DNA from: Phytophthora quininea
Lineage: Eukaryota > Oomycota > Peronosporomycetes > Peronosporales > Peronosporaceae
Direction: 5' to 3'
Length of the DNA: 64,000 nucleotides
Assembly (NCBI GenBank): GCA_011947345.1
Contig: JAAVTG010000843.1
Coordinates: 62,001 to 126,000, forward strand
Made by a program: the position numbers and the translations under genes. The notes under the pieces were generated by a model. That model worked only from the letters and a program-made list of their open reading frames with translations, was not told the DNA's origin and did not search any database. This document shows, piece after piece, positions 1 to 8,964 of this stretch; the stretch's first letter is position 1, and each line of letters begins with the position of its first letter.

Positions 1-584
1 GCAAAATTTGCACAACCAAGGCAACATGGATGGAGCTCTATCAGCTCTGATTAAGAGTGTGGAGAATTGCGTCGAGATGTCATGAATGATCCATGAGAGA
101 CAACCAGCGGTCAAGCTGATGGAGGCTTTATATCAATTGGAAAATCGATGTCATTTCTCTTCGCAGCCGTGGCTGGCATGATTAGATTCGGTCCAGACAG
201 CTATGAAGATCCAGAGGACATACGTGCGAAGTGTTCGTGAACGCCAGAATTAAGGCGGCAAAAAAATGTGTTCAAGGAGAGAGTAGAGGTGTTGATGGCT
301 CAAATGCGAAATCGTAACAGCACTAACGCTCGAGATCAATCAATACTGAGCGCAACGTCCCGATGGTTTGGAAGCATTGATGGATTTGCCTCACCATGAA
401 ATGCAAAGTAGAGGTTAGAGAAAATTGTGCTTTGATATTCAATAGCTTTTTTCTACGTCGAGAATTTTTTATTGCTCTCTATCCCCGTAGTAGTTACTCG
501 GTTTGTTTTGGTAATACTGTTGGGGAATCCAATCCATCACAATCTACTGTTATCTCTGCGATTCAATGTTGTAGAAACAGCTAG
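1..584. other. No recognisable gene
   Basis: I see no conserved coding region here. Short open frames exist, but none shows a recognisable domain or signal peptide. Residual coding-like stretches on the plus strand near 150-360 are interrupted by stops and may be old repeat debris. Confidence 0.4.
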
Positions 585-1895
585 TCAATCTACCTCCCGT
601 CCCCCACCATCCGCAACTCGAAATGCCATTCCAACTGGATCTTTTAGACGATCCAGAGAGTTCAAAAGCGCCTGACCCACGACATCCCAGTCAGCGTGGC
701 TAGCGACAGAGACCATCGACTGGACAAATGCGTCTTCATCAAGTGCAGGATCAAAGTCGCTCCAAAACTCGCTGAAGAACCGAAGTACCAACAACGGGTC
801 TCCAATATCGACAAGAAGCTGGCACATTCCCCGATAGAACACTGCTGGATAATATTTGTCTTTGTCCTTGTCCTTATCATCTTCATCCCTCTCCTCCTCA
901 GAATCAAACTCACCGGGAGGAGGACTCTTTGAGAACCGACAGAAGGTGTTGTTTGCAATCGAATCCACGAACTTGCTCAGCGTCGGAGCATCAACCGAAC
1001 TTTGGCGGTTCAAAACATCAACTGCAGCCGCAATGCTGATGTGATTCAACGCAGTTTTAACAGCCGTGGATGTTGGCCACGCAGCAATAGCAAAGCGCGA
1101 GTAAATGGTGTCCCGAGTTCCCGACTCCTTGCCGAGAAAACCTTCGTATGTGCTGGTCCCATGCGGTCTCCACATTCGAGAGATTTTCTTGGATGGATTC
1201 AAGAAGTTAAACTTCACAGTCGGCGAGTAAATCTGCGCGAGTTTCGTTCCGCTCATGGAATACCACACCACCGCCTCACCCTGGCTAAAAACTTCGTCGC
1301 CAAAAAAGTCAAGTTCGTGTGCGAGTTGCGCAACAAAGAAGGTTAATTTCTTGGCAGCGTTGGCTTCCTCCAATGCGTGAAGTCTCGCTTGATCAACCCC
1401 TTTCAAAGCGCCGGATCCCATCTCGCTAATACTCTTTTCCGTGTATTGGTGGGCAAGAAGCAGTGCAAAAGAGTCGTCGTCTTGCTTCATGCCATCAATG
1501 GCAGCAGCTAACTTCCCGCTCAGTAGCTGATCCGTATCCCTACGCATGTGATCCATCGTCGACGGCAAGCAGACCGAGTACACCAACACCAGACGGAAAC
1601 CTTTCGTCACTTGTTCGAGAGAGCGCTCGGCATCAGTATAGTGTACGGCGTAGTGCGGAAGAAATGAAGCTGTGCCGTCCTTCTTGCCGAAATCGTGGCG
1701 GTACAGCGTCTCCGAATTGCGATACACCACCAAATCCCCACCTTCGTGTAAACTTGGTGGTTGAACCACCAGCGTGGCGATCATGCCGTCCTCCTTCTCA
1801 GTATCCTTGTGCTTGTCGAAATGACCTCCTTCTCCATACACGAGGAGCCTGTACAGCTTGCACGTCGACGGGATATCCTTGTGCTCTGCCGTCAC
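585..1895 (-). pseudogene. 2OG-Fe(II) dioxygenase-like gene, internal fragment (copy 1)
   Basis: An uninterrupted 436-codon frame contains a prolyl-4-hydroxylase-like double-stranded beta-helix. The iron-binding H-K-D lies near residues 29-31, the distal PHYAVH near 80-85, and the 2OG-binding Arg in GFRLVLVY near 101. The frame opens with GTG and a stop lies a few codons upstream, so no true start is present. Comparison with the longer copy on the plus strand at 25960-28338 shows that this copy lacks the N-terminal 150 or so residues and the whole C-terminal third. Homology ends at about 600 after VADG. An Asp/Lys-rich linker (near residues 330-350) is kept. It is probably a translocated fragment. 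An open frame over 1.3 kb suggests recent duplication, or that this is the better-sequenced copy. The substrate is unknown. Confidence 0.7.
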
Positions 1896-1970
1896 GTCCC
1901 ATCATTCACTCAATCGAAAGTCAAAACTTGCCCTTCTTGGAGAAAGATGAAGGTCAGTTCTGAGTTTGCC

Positions 1971-2258
1971 ATGCGTTTGCTTCATCTTCTCGTGCTGTTG
2001 GGGCTGCTATGTCTTGCCGGAACAGCACTCGCGTCCAATTCAGATGAAGATGCTAGGACTGGGAACGACGTGGTGACTCTCAAGAACGACCAGGCGGAAG
2101 GTTACAGACTTCTCGAGGGAAGACTACTGCACAAGTCGGACGACGACGACTCGAACGACGACGACGATGATTCAAACGATGATGATGATGATTCCAATGA
2201 CGACGACGATGATTCAAACGACGATGACGATGATTCCAATGACGACGACGACTGCTAG
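1971..2258 (+). CDS. Secreted Asp-rich repeat protein
   Basis: A 95-residue protein begins with a strong signal peptide (MRLLHLLVLLGLLCLAGTALA). A start at 1947, eight residues earlier, is also possible. The mature part contains YRLLEGRLL, which resembles but is not a canonical RxLR motif. It ends in five tandem copies of a seven-residue unit, DDDDDSN, and a terminal Cys. Such acidic repeats usually bind calcium or other cations, or form disordered wall-associated chains. That role is inferred. I recognise no family. It lies between the dioxygenase fragment and the phosphatase cluster. Confidence 0.55.
   Translation: MRLLHLLVLLGLLCLAGTALASNSDEDARTGNDVVTLKNDQAEGYRLLEGRLLHKSDDDDSNDDDDDSNDDDDDSNDDDDDSNDDDDDSNDDDDC
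2140..2252. repeat. 21-nt tandem repeat coding for DDDDDSN
   Basis: About five consecutive 21-nt units built from GAC/GAT codons plus Ser-Asn. Third positions vary between units while the amino acids stay fixed, so the peptide repeat is being kept, or the repeat is not brand new. Confidence 0.75.
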
Positions 2259-2485
2259 GAGGCATGAAGGTTGGAAAGACAACAATGAATTAAGGTCCCA
2301 GAACATGGCTACATAAACTTCAGGAATGAATGCTTCAAGGTCACAATTGCGCTAAAAGGTCCTAATTACCTATTTCTTGTTGATGCATTTGCAAGACGCT
2401 CGCCAACTGCCCGGAAACCACACAATCGGTTTACGTGGTATCCATACGATCTCCACTTCTTCGAGATCTACACAATCGACGCCGT

Positions 2486-3049
2486 ATGGAGAGCCGCAAA
2501 CCGTTTCCTAGATGGGCGCATGTTCCTCGTCTCGTGGTCTTCGATCTCGACTACACGCTTTGGGGGCCCTACATCGATGTCCTGAACGGCGGGCCGTTCA
2601 CCAAGACCAAAGATATTGGGACTGTCAAGGACTGCTGCGGCGAAAAGCTGAGTCTGCTACCAGACGTGCCTGCAGTGTTAAAAACTCTAGCGACAGACCC
2701 TCAGTTTGCTGAGACCAAGATCGCCATTGCGTCTCGCACTGCCGAGATCGAAGCAGCCAAAGAGTGCATGGGTCTTTTGGAAATCCAGATCACAAACTCC
2801 GACACTAAAACGCTCCAAAGCATTGCCAGCTTTGTGGAGATCTATCCGTGCTGCAAAGTTGCCCATTTCGAAAAGTTCTTGAGGCAGAGCGGCGTATCGT
2901 ACCAAGACATGCTGTTCTTTGACGACGAGTACCGCAACGTACTGGACGTCCAAAAGCTCGGTGTTACTTGTCAGTACAGCCAAGACGGAGTCACTTTAAC
3001 TGCTTGGAAGGATGGAATGGAGGCATTCCAAGAAACGAAAGCCAAGTAG
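2486..3049 (+). CDS. MDP-1-like HAD phosphatase, copy 1
   Basis: A 187-residue protein of the magnesium-dependent phosphatase 1 family (HAD superfamily, acid phosphatase PF12689 type). Motif I is VVFDLDYTLW (Asp nucleophile and the acid/base Asp two residues on). The motif II region is IAIASRTAE. Motif III is MLFFDDEYRN with the metal-binding Asp pair. MDP-1 enzymes are small cytosolic phosphatases whose mammalian member acts on protein tyrosine-P and glycated-sugar phosphates; the substrate here is unknown. The start chosen is the first ATG, 16 residues before the phosphatase core. It is the most divergent of four copies in the window and the first of a head-to-tail trio. Confidence 0.85.
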   Translation: MESRKPFPRWAHVPRLVVFDLDYTLWGPYIDVLNGGPFTKTKDIGTVKDCCGEKLSLLPDVPAVLKTLATDPQFAETKIAIASRTAEIEAAKECMGLLEIQITNSDTKTLQSIASFVEIYPCCKVAHFEKFLRQSGVSYQDMLFFDDEYRNVLDVQKLGVTCQYSQDGVTLTAWKDGMEAFQETKAK

Positions 3050-3172
3050 AGCAAGAAACTGCCGTAGCCACGCGTTGAAGCTGATCGCGATAAAAGAGCG
3101 GACCGCAAGGGCTAGTCCTCCTGGCGCGGCCCCGAATGTGTCCCAACAAACCACACATCATTTGACGGCTAA

Positions 3173-3192
3173 CTCTCATTCTTCAATTTCCT
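3173..3192 (+). promoter_or_regulatory. Oomycete Inr + FPR core promoter
   Basis: CTCTCATTCTTCAATTTCCT matches the oomycete initiator (TCATTCT) followed at the usual short distance by the flanking promoter region motif (CAATTTCC). It lies 28-47 bp before the ATG at 3220, giving a short 5' leader. Confidence 0.7.
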
Positions 3193-3219
3193 TTGTCCTT
3201 GACAACCACCACCACCACC

Positions 3220-3861
3220 ATGCCCAAGGCGCCATCACCCGGAAAGAACCGCTCGACCGAGTCCAAGGACCCCGACCACTTCGAGCGAGCCTTCCGCAAG
3301 TGGACCTACATCCCGCAGCTCGTCGTGTTCGACCTCGACTTCACCATGTGGTTCCCTGCCATGGACGAGCTGTACGGTGAGAATATCTCCAAGGACCCGG
3401 TCTTGAGTAACGTCACGGACGCTGTCGGTCAGCAAGTGCACTTTTACCCAGAGGTGCACGCTGTACTGAGTGTGCTGCGGACCGACCCGCAGTTCCGAGA
3501 CACGAAGATCGGCGTGGCGTCTCGGACCGAGGAGATCGAGAACGCCAAGACGTGTCTGCGTCTGATGGACGTCTCGCTGCGTGACGAAGCAGTCGTCAAG
3601 AGCGACAAGAAGCCTCTCGGCAGCCTTGCAGACTACGTGACGGTGTTCCCCGGCAGCAAGACGACGCACTTCCAGCAGCTCAAGGAGCAGAGCGGCATTG
3701 GCTTCGAAGACATGCTGTTCTGCGATGACGAGGAAGGCAATGTGGCGGATGTGAGTGCATTGGGCGTGCAGTGCTCCTATTGTCCCGAAGGTCTCACCGT
3801 GGCGTCATGGCTGCGAGGAATGGAGGACTTCCAACTGGCCAAGAAGCAGCAGAACCACTAG
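3220..3861 (+). CDS. MDP-1-like HAD phosphatase, copy 2
   Basis: A 213-residue HAD phosphatase of the MDP-1 family. Catalytic motif I is VVFDLDFTMW, the mid motif is GVASRTEEIENAKTCL, and the metal site is MLFCDDEEGN. The lysine-rich N-terminal extension before the fold (about 27 residues) is absent from minimal MDP-1 proteins. The ATG sits in a run of CAC/ACC just before MPKAP and is preceded by a good core promoter. It is nearly identical to copy 4 at 31135-31776 (about ten residue differences), but the two lose similarity immediately after the stop and a few tens of bases upstream. That suggests gene conversion or duplication of little more than the coding sequence. Confidence 0.88.
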   Translation: MPKAPSPGKNRSTESKDPDHFERAFRKWTYIPQLVVFDLDFTMWFPAMDELYGENISKDPVLSNVTDAVGQQVHFYPEVHAVLSVLRTDPQFRDTKIGVASRTEEIENAKTCLRLMDVSLRDEAVVKSDKKPLGSLADYVTVFPGSKTTHFQQLKEQSGIGFEDMLFCDDEEGNVADVSALGVQCSYCPEGLTVASWLRGMEDFQLAKKQQNH

Positions 3862-4014
3862 ATTTACCTCATTAAACAGTAAAAAGCTTTGTCTGAGGCA
3901 ACAGTCCATGCAAGTAACTTGCATTTCTGCTTGGTGGTTATCACCTAACCCGCGAACCTAGACCAACCGTTGCACCCATTGCTCACTTCTTGCAGGGGGA
4001 TATCTCCTGCTGCC

Positions 4015-4730
4015 ATGCCCCGTGCCAAGGTCAAAGCCAAGCTCAAGGCCAAACGAGCCAAGATCAAAACTGCAGGCAAGTCTCCGCCCTCGTCCGCGCT
4101 CTCTCGTCAATGGACACACGTGCCTCGCCTGGTAGTGTTCGATCTGGACTTTACACTCTGGTTCCCAGAGATGTATGAGCTCTGGGGAGCTCCGTTCAAG
4201 AAGAACCCGACGACGGGGGCAGTAACAGACTGCAAGGGAGAGCAAGTGCACTTCTTCCCAGCGGTGCACTCGGTGCTCAGTGTGCTGGAGACAGACCCGC
4301 AGTTCCGAGATTACACCGAAGTGGCAGTGGCGTCACGCACGACGGAGCCCAAATGGGCCAAGACGTGTATGCGGCTAATGGACGTGGAGTTGAGAGAATG
4401 TGTGCAGTCATCGATTGAAGAGGAGGAAGAAGACACTGAGGAGACGGACGACAGTGAAGAGGATGCCCTCAAAAATCGCTGCAGAGCGTCGTGGACTATG
4501 AAGCCATCTATCCCCGCAACAAGCGCGTGCACTTTGAGCAGCTCAAGAAAGACAGCGGCGTGGCTTATGAAGATATGCTCTTCTTCGACAACGAGTACGG
4601 CAACGTGTTGGACATCCAGAAGCTTGGAGTGGTGTGTGCGTATTGTCCGCAGGGATTAACGGAAGGCTCGTGGCTTCAAGGCATGGAGGCATTCCAGGAG
4701 GTCAAGCGGCGGAAAAGCAGCGAGAGTTGA
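4015..4730 (+). CDS. MDP-1-like HAD phosphatase, copy 3, with one frameshift
   Basis: The third gene of the trio. It has a Lys-rich N-terminus (MPRAKVKAKLKAKRAK), motif I VVFDLDFTLW, ASRTTEPKWAKTC, then an acidic insert (EEEEEDTEETDDSEED) not found in the other copies, and metal motif MLFFDNEYGN near the C-terminus. The frame breaks at an A5 run (4471-4475). One additional A would join both parts into about 238 residues with the expected KKSLQSV segment. Asp-Asp of motif III is Asp-Asn here, as in some family members. A sequencing deletion is the simplest reading, but recent inactivation cannot be excluded. Confidence 0.75.
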
Positions 4731-4991
4731 GGCGATCAAGAACGAGTACTTCATCGAGTAAACCCAACTATGATTCTACTTCCTACGAGCTCAAGACTGA
4801 GCACGCCAAGGATTTTAGCGCCATATATCTAACAGCTTATCGAGTTCCTAACAGGTGCGCTCGACAGTCTGTACAACATTTATTCAAGTTCTGTTTAAAA
4901 AAATGGCTTTGATTAGGTAATGTAATTGACTGCATTGAACTCGTCCACATCTAGGAGACTACTGGTAACTCGAAATCGTCGAGTTTGATAC

Positions 4992-5684
4992 TTAGAGCGA
5001 GACGCACTCGCTGTTTTCCCATACGACTGGTTCTGTTGTGCTTGACGAGGCAATGGACGCACTAATGGCGCCCACGTCGAGCCAAAACGGGTCGTCGTCT
5101 GTGAACCCGCTAAATCCAACGAGGGGCTTCTCGCAGTCCATTGCAAGGGGCTGGAACTCGTTCAGGAACTCTGTGATCAACTTGCGTTCAACCTCTTCGT
5201 CCACTACTACGTCCTTGCTGGTCGCTGGTGTGTCGATCACTTCCGGGAGTGTCGCCATCTCGGACACCGCAAAGTCGACGCTGTCGACCGTCGTGGGCGA
5301 GCACGGGAACAGCGCGTCCAACTGCAGCATGGTGGCGTCGACGGTGGTGCTGAGCTTGAGCTGCTTCTGCTTGCGCCGCTCGATCTTCTGGCGATACTTT
5401 TGCGCGTGGGTCATGGCCTGGCGCGTGGAGCGCGTGCCGACGTGGTTGGCGATGACTTTCCACGGGCCCGACGGGTACAGCTCGAGCGCCTCGAGGAACC
5501 GCTCGTGCTCGTCCGAGGTCCAGAGCAGCTGGCTGCGCGCGCTCATGCGCTTCTTGGACTTTTCGCGGGCCAGGCGCGCGCGTCTGCGGGCGGCCGACAC
5601 TTTCTCGGCCGACCGCGGCGGGATGCGGATGAGCTGGTTGCCGTCCTGGAAGAAGCCGTTCTGCACGACGGACGAGATGGTCAT
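4992..5684 (-). CDS. Myb-like AQKY-type transcription factor, MYB1 left copy (intact)
   Basis: A 230-residue protein with one Myb-like DNA-binding repeat at about residues 53-100: tryptophans in LLWTSDEH and SGPWKVIANH, and recognition helix TRQAMTHAQKYRQKI. This is the oomycete version of the plant SHAQKYF class. The conserved N-terminus MTISSVVQNG and basic stretch 28-50 (likely nuclear targeting) are shared with MYB2. A C-terminal ITEFLNEFQP motif (170-179) is also shared with MYB2 (LLEFLDSFHP) and may contact a cofactor. The last 50 or so residues lie outside the duplicated arm, so this is the complete, presumably ancestral copy. Start: ATG at 5684, downstream of an Inr/FPR promoter at 5755-5773 that is also present in the right arm. 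Confidence 0.88.
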   Translation of the reverse strand: MTISSVVQNGFFQDGNQLIRIPPRSAEKVSAARRRARLAREKSKKRMSARSQLLWTSDEHERFLEALELYPSGPWKVIANHVGTRSTRQAMTHAQKYRQKIERRKQKQLKLSTTVDATMLQLDALFPCSPTTVDSVDFAVSEMATLPEVIDTPATSKDVVVDEEVERKLITEFLNEFQPLAMDCEKPLVGFSGFTDDDPFWLDVGAISASIASSSTTEPVVWENSECVSL

Positions 5685-5754
5685 GGTGGGCTACTGTAGT
5701 GTTGTGGTGGTGAGCTTAGTGTATGGCCCTCGCGACTGGCAGTGCGCGCTCGGA

Positions 5755-5773
5755 GGCGAAAGTGGAAATGAGC
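5755..5773 (-). promoter_or_regulatory. Oomycete Inr + FPR core promoter of MYB1 (left)
   Basis: On the minus strand this reads GCTCATTTCCACTTTCGCC: an initiator (TCATTTCC) directly followed by an FPR-like CACTTTCGC, about 70-90 bp before the MYB1 ATG. It is identical in the right arm at 10392-10410. Confidence 0.65.
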
Positions 5774-6489
5774 TGGTGCGGACTGCAAGATGCGCCGCCG
5801 AGATAACGCTTCAACCTGCGGATACGCCGCCGACGAACAGCTCGACGCGTCGGCTGGAAATTTTCATGATTCATTGTTGGTGAGCCCCGTCAAGGGCCTG
5901 GGCCCACTTGATAGATGTCCAGTCACTGCCGCTCGAAGTGAACACGGGCGAGAGACCCAGCGGTCGTCATCTCGAGTTTTGGCGTGGGTGGATCGCTGGG
6001 ACCCCGTCTGTTCGGTGGGTTATTGATGTTGAGTCCATTTCGACCCTGGGTCTAATGCTGCCGGAAGAGTTTTATGTGGCCACCCCGATGGGTGTCTCGC
6101 CATAGAAAGGCCCGATCGTGCCGCTGGTCTTGATTGAAAAACGGATTTTCCCATACAGCGCCAAGTCCAAGCCTGGAGAAGGCTGAAGGTGAAGTCCGAC
6201 TCCACTTGAATCAAAAGCGGTGATACATACGAAACAGCAGAGGCGATCTCGGCGTCGGGATGGGAGGTCTCGACCACCTCGGCGTGCATACCTCTTGCAG
6301 AGGAGGGGTCGTCGCCGCATTGACTACTTGATCCACATTCGCCCTGCATCATCAGGTGTTGGTCGAGCAACCAAAAGATCGCTCGGTCTCTCTCTTAGTC
6401 GACGACAGCAGGCAGAACTCACACACAGACGTAGGCCTCCATTCATGTGACGCTTAAACTATGCCTAGGGACTGTCGGTCTTCTATTTG
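5774..6489. other. Spacer between MYB1 and MYB2 (left arm)
   Basis: About 0.7 kb with no supported gene. A 116-codon open frame on the minus strand (6020-6370) recurs unchanged in the other arm at 9794-10144, but this is expected from the recent duplication, and it has no recognisable domain. Confidence 0.4.
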
Positions 6490-7194
6490 CTACGTGAGAC
6501 CAGTCGATAGATAGATGGTGCTTTCCGGGTTTGAACGGACACCGACCTTCAACTCAAAGGGCCGGAGCGGCACACGAAGCAGCGGCTGCAGCGTCCAGTA
6601 GGAAGGACTGATCCTGCGCGTGCGCGAGTGGCTCGAGTGACTCGCGGTCGTGGTCCTGGTCGTGGTCCTGGTCGATCTCGCCCGGGTGGAAACTGTCCAG
6701 GAACTCGAGCAGGACGGCGTGCTCGCTGTCGTCGCTGGGCGTCCGGTTGACCGGCTCGTCAGCTTCGAGGCTGCTGCTGCTTCTGCTGTTGCTGCTGCTC
6801 TGGTATCTACGTGAATATGTGCGCCTTGTGACTGTGTTGGTGTACTTTGCTCAGACCCCACACTGCTCTGCAGTTGCTTGTGCCGCCGCCGCTCGATCTT
6901 CTGGCGGTACTTTTGCGCGTGCGTCATGGTCTGCCTGGCCGTCCGCGTGCCCACGTGCTCGGCGATGACCTTCCACGGCCCCGACGGATAGAGTTCCAAC
7001 CCTTGGAGGAACCGGTTGTGCTCGTCGGTGGTCCAGAGCAGCAGACTGCGCTTGCTGCGGGTCTTGGCCCTCTTCTCGCGGCGAGCGCGTCGGCGTTTGG
7101 ACAGCGTGCCTTCGTCGGCGCGGATCGGGATGCGGATCAGCTGCTGACCCTCGTTGGCGAACAGCCCGCTCTGTACGACCTGCGAAATGGTCAT
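6490..7194 (-). pseudogene. Myb-like AQKY-type transcription factor, MYB2 left copy (frameshifted)
   Basis: The first 145 residues are intact: MTISQVVQSG N-terminus, basic region, and Myb repeat at about 51-100 with TARQTMTHAQKYRQKI. A net loss of four bases near 6755 relative to the right-arm copy then puts the protein in a wrong frame, giving a Ser/Thr/Arg-rich tail and removing the conserved LLEFLDSFHP motif. The DNA-binding part could still be made, so it might act as a truncated or dominant form. The loss of a motif shared by both Myb paralogues argues for loss of normal function. Confidence 0.75.
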
Positions 7195-7460
7195 CGCTGT
7201 GTGGTTGGCAGGTTGGCAGGTTGGCTGTTGGTGTACCTGTTGACTCGCTCGACGGCTGGTTGCTGGTTGTACACTCCTGTGGTGTGGATCGCGAGGTCAA
7301 TTCTGAAGTGATACGCCAGTTTGTCATGCTGCCTTTCTCGGAAGTATTATAACACACCTCTATCTAACTCACTATAAAATGCCTGCTCCGAGGCGGTGTC
7401 GACCATCCGAAGATGCGAGGCCTGGCTTTTATCAGGATTTATTCGCGCCTTGTGCGGCAC

Positions 7461-8003
7461 TCAAGCCCACCCTAGTGCTTGATTGATCGGCATCGTCGGC
7501 CGAACGAGTCCCACTCCCAGCAACCAAATTGGCCGAGTTTTGTTGACTCCGAGATCCGAGTCAAACACGGCGTTGCTTTGGTTGTGATTACTCGGTGGAT
7601 TTTCGGGCAGAGAACGAGTCGAGTCTCCCGACGGGGACCATACATTCGGATCGGGCGTTGAAGGTGGACAGCTGGAGGCCGTGCTATGACAATGCTGTTG
7701 CTGCTGCTCAGTCACAATTACCGACAGCACGACACAGGCGACCACTATAAGACTGCAGGCTCCCGATCTCGCGAACTTGCCTGCGGATGCGCAGATGATA
7801 CTACTCTGGGGACAAGCTGTTTTCCTTTTTTCTGTTGGCCTTCCTTGCAGCTTCCACCATCGAGTGCTCGATTTTAGTCTCCTGTGTGCGTAGAGGTCTT
7901 CTAGACGACGACAGTGATGGCGTGAGCTAACTTTGAGTGCTGTTGTGTGCCGCTGGAGCTTACCACCATTAGAGGGCGATAGCAATGTTTCTGCTGTTGC
8001 CAT
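7461..8003 (-). CDS. Hypothetical protein with one membrane segment (left arm only)
   Basis: An open frame of about 180 residues has a hydrophobic segment (SLIVVACVVLSVIV) followed by a Gln/His and Ser/Pro-rich region. The counterpart in the right arm (8158-8687) is split by a stop after RWWKL and changed at its end. No family is recognised. It lies in the region between the two divergent MYB2 copies. It may be non-coding sequence that is open by chance, so confidence is low. Confidence 0.25.
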   Translation of the reverse strand: MATAETLLSPSNGGKLQRHTTALKVSSRHHCRRLEDLYAHRRLKSSTRWWKLQGRPTEKRKTACPQSSIICASAGKFARSGACSLIVVACVVLSVIVTEQQQQHCHSTASSCPPSTPDPNVWSPSGDSTRSLPENPPSNHNQSNAVFDSDLGVNKTRPIWLLGVGLVRPTMPINQALGWA

Positions 8004-8010
8004 CAAGTTG

Positions 8011-8153
8011 GCGTGACCCTACGGTCGCAGCAGTGGTGACCATGAAGCCTAAAGACGTGCTGGTAGCGTGTTCGGGTACGGAGAGTGCTGCCAGCGCGAT
8101 GTCGATTACCGCTTTGATACAAAGTTTTACTCGAATTCAACATCATGGCAGCT
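8011..8153. other. Unique spacer at the centre of the inverted duplication
   Basis: These 143 bp separate the two arms and have no mirror partner. No gene is seen. The spacer marks the fold-back point of the palindrome. Confidence 0.8.
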
Positions 8154-8964
8154 CAACTTGATGGCAACAACAGAAACATTGCTATCGCCCTCTAATGGTG
8201 GTAAGCTCCAGCGGCACACAACAGCACTCAAAGTTAGCTCACGCCATCACTGTCGTCTAGAAGTCCTCTACGCACACAGGAGACTAAAATCGAGCACTCG
8301 ATGGTGGAAGCTGTAGTGCAAGGAAGGCCAACAGAAAAAAGGAAAACAGCTTGTCCCCAGAGTAGTATCATCTGCGCATCCGCAGGCAAGTTCGCGAGAT
8401 CGGGAGCCTGCAGTCTTATAGTGGTCGCCTGTGTCGTGCTGTCGGTAATTGTGACTGAGCAGCAGCAACAGCATTGTCATAGCACGGCCTCCAGCTGTCC
8501 ACCTTCAACGCCCGATCCGAATGTATGGTCCCCGTCGGGAGACTCGACTCGTTCTCTGCCCGAAAATCCACCGAGTAATCACAACCAAAGCAACGCCGTG
8601 TTTGACTCGGAGTCAACAAAACTCGGCCAATTTGGTTGCTGGGAGTGGGACTCGTTCGGCCGACGATGCCGATCAATCAAGCACTAGGGTGGGCTTGAGT
8701 GCCGCACAAGGCGCGAATAAATCCTGATAAAAGCCAGGCCTCGCATCTTCGGATGGTCGACACCGCCTCGGAGCAGGCATTTTATAGTGAGTTAGATAGA
8801 GGTGTGTTATAATACTTCCGAGAAAGGCAGCATGACAAACTGGCGTATCACTTCAGAATTGACCTCGCGATCCACACCACAGGAGTGTACAACCAGCAAC
8901 CAGCCGTCGAGCGAGTCAACAGGTACACCAACAGCCAACCTGCCAACCTGCCAACCACACAGCG

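Larger units (their letters stand above)
5149..8010. repeat. Left arm of a large inverted duplication
   Basis: About 2.86 kb that reappears as its reverse complement at 8154-11018. Pairs checked by eye include 5684/10483, 6020/10144, 7194/8965 and 7357/8802, all with sums of 16159-16167, so indels are very few. The outer end falls inside the MYB1 coding region (at ..EFLNEFQP). The inner end is CAAGTTG at 8004-8010. The arms differ by scattered substitutions and small indels, including a 4-nt change in MYB2 near 6755. It contains the 3'-truncated extent of MYB1, all of MYB2 and their upstream regions. Confidence 0.92.

Noticed and set aside
2140..2252. CRISPR-like array
   Set aside because: Units are contiguous 21-mers without spacers, and they encode an Asp repeat in a eukaryotic gene.
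1971..2258. RxLR effector call for the Asp-rich protein
   Set aside because: YRLLEGRLL contains no R-x-L-R; only the signal peptide and acidic character are shared with effectors.
4471..4475. Programmed -1 frameshifting in MDP-1 copy 3
   Set aside because: The A5 run is not a full slippery heptamer, and the same kind of break occurs in many unrelated genes here, so sequence error is simpler.
5038..5883. Plus-strand frame of 281 codons across MYB1
   Set aside because: It is the complement of the Myb gene, is mirrored in the other arm only because of the duplication, and has no recognisable motifs.
6020..6370. 116-codon frame conserved in both arms
   Set aside because: Identity between arms is expected from recent duplication and is not evidence of coding constraint; no domain.
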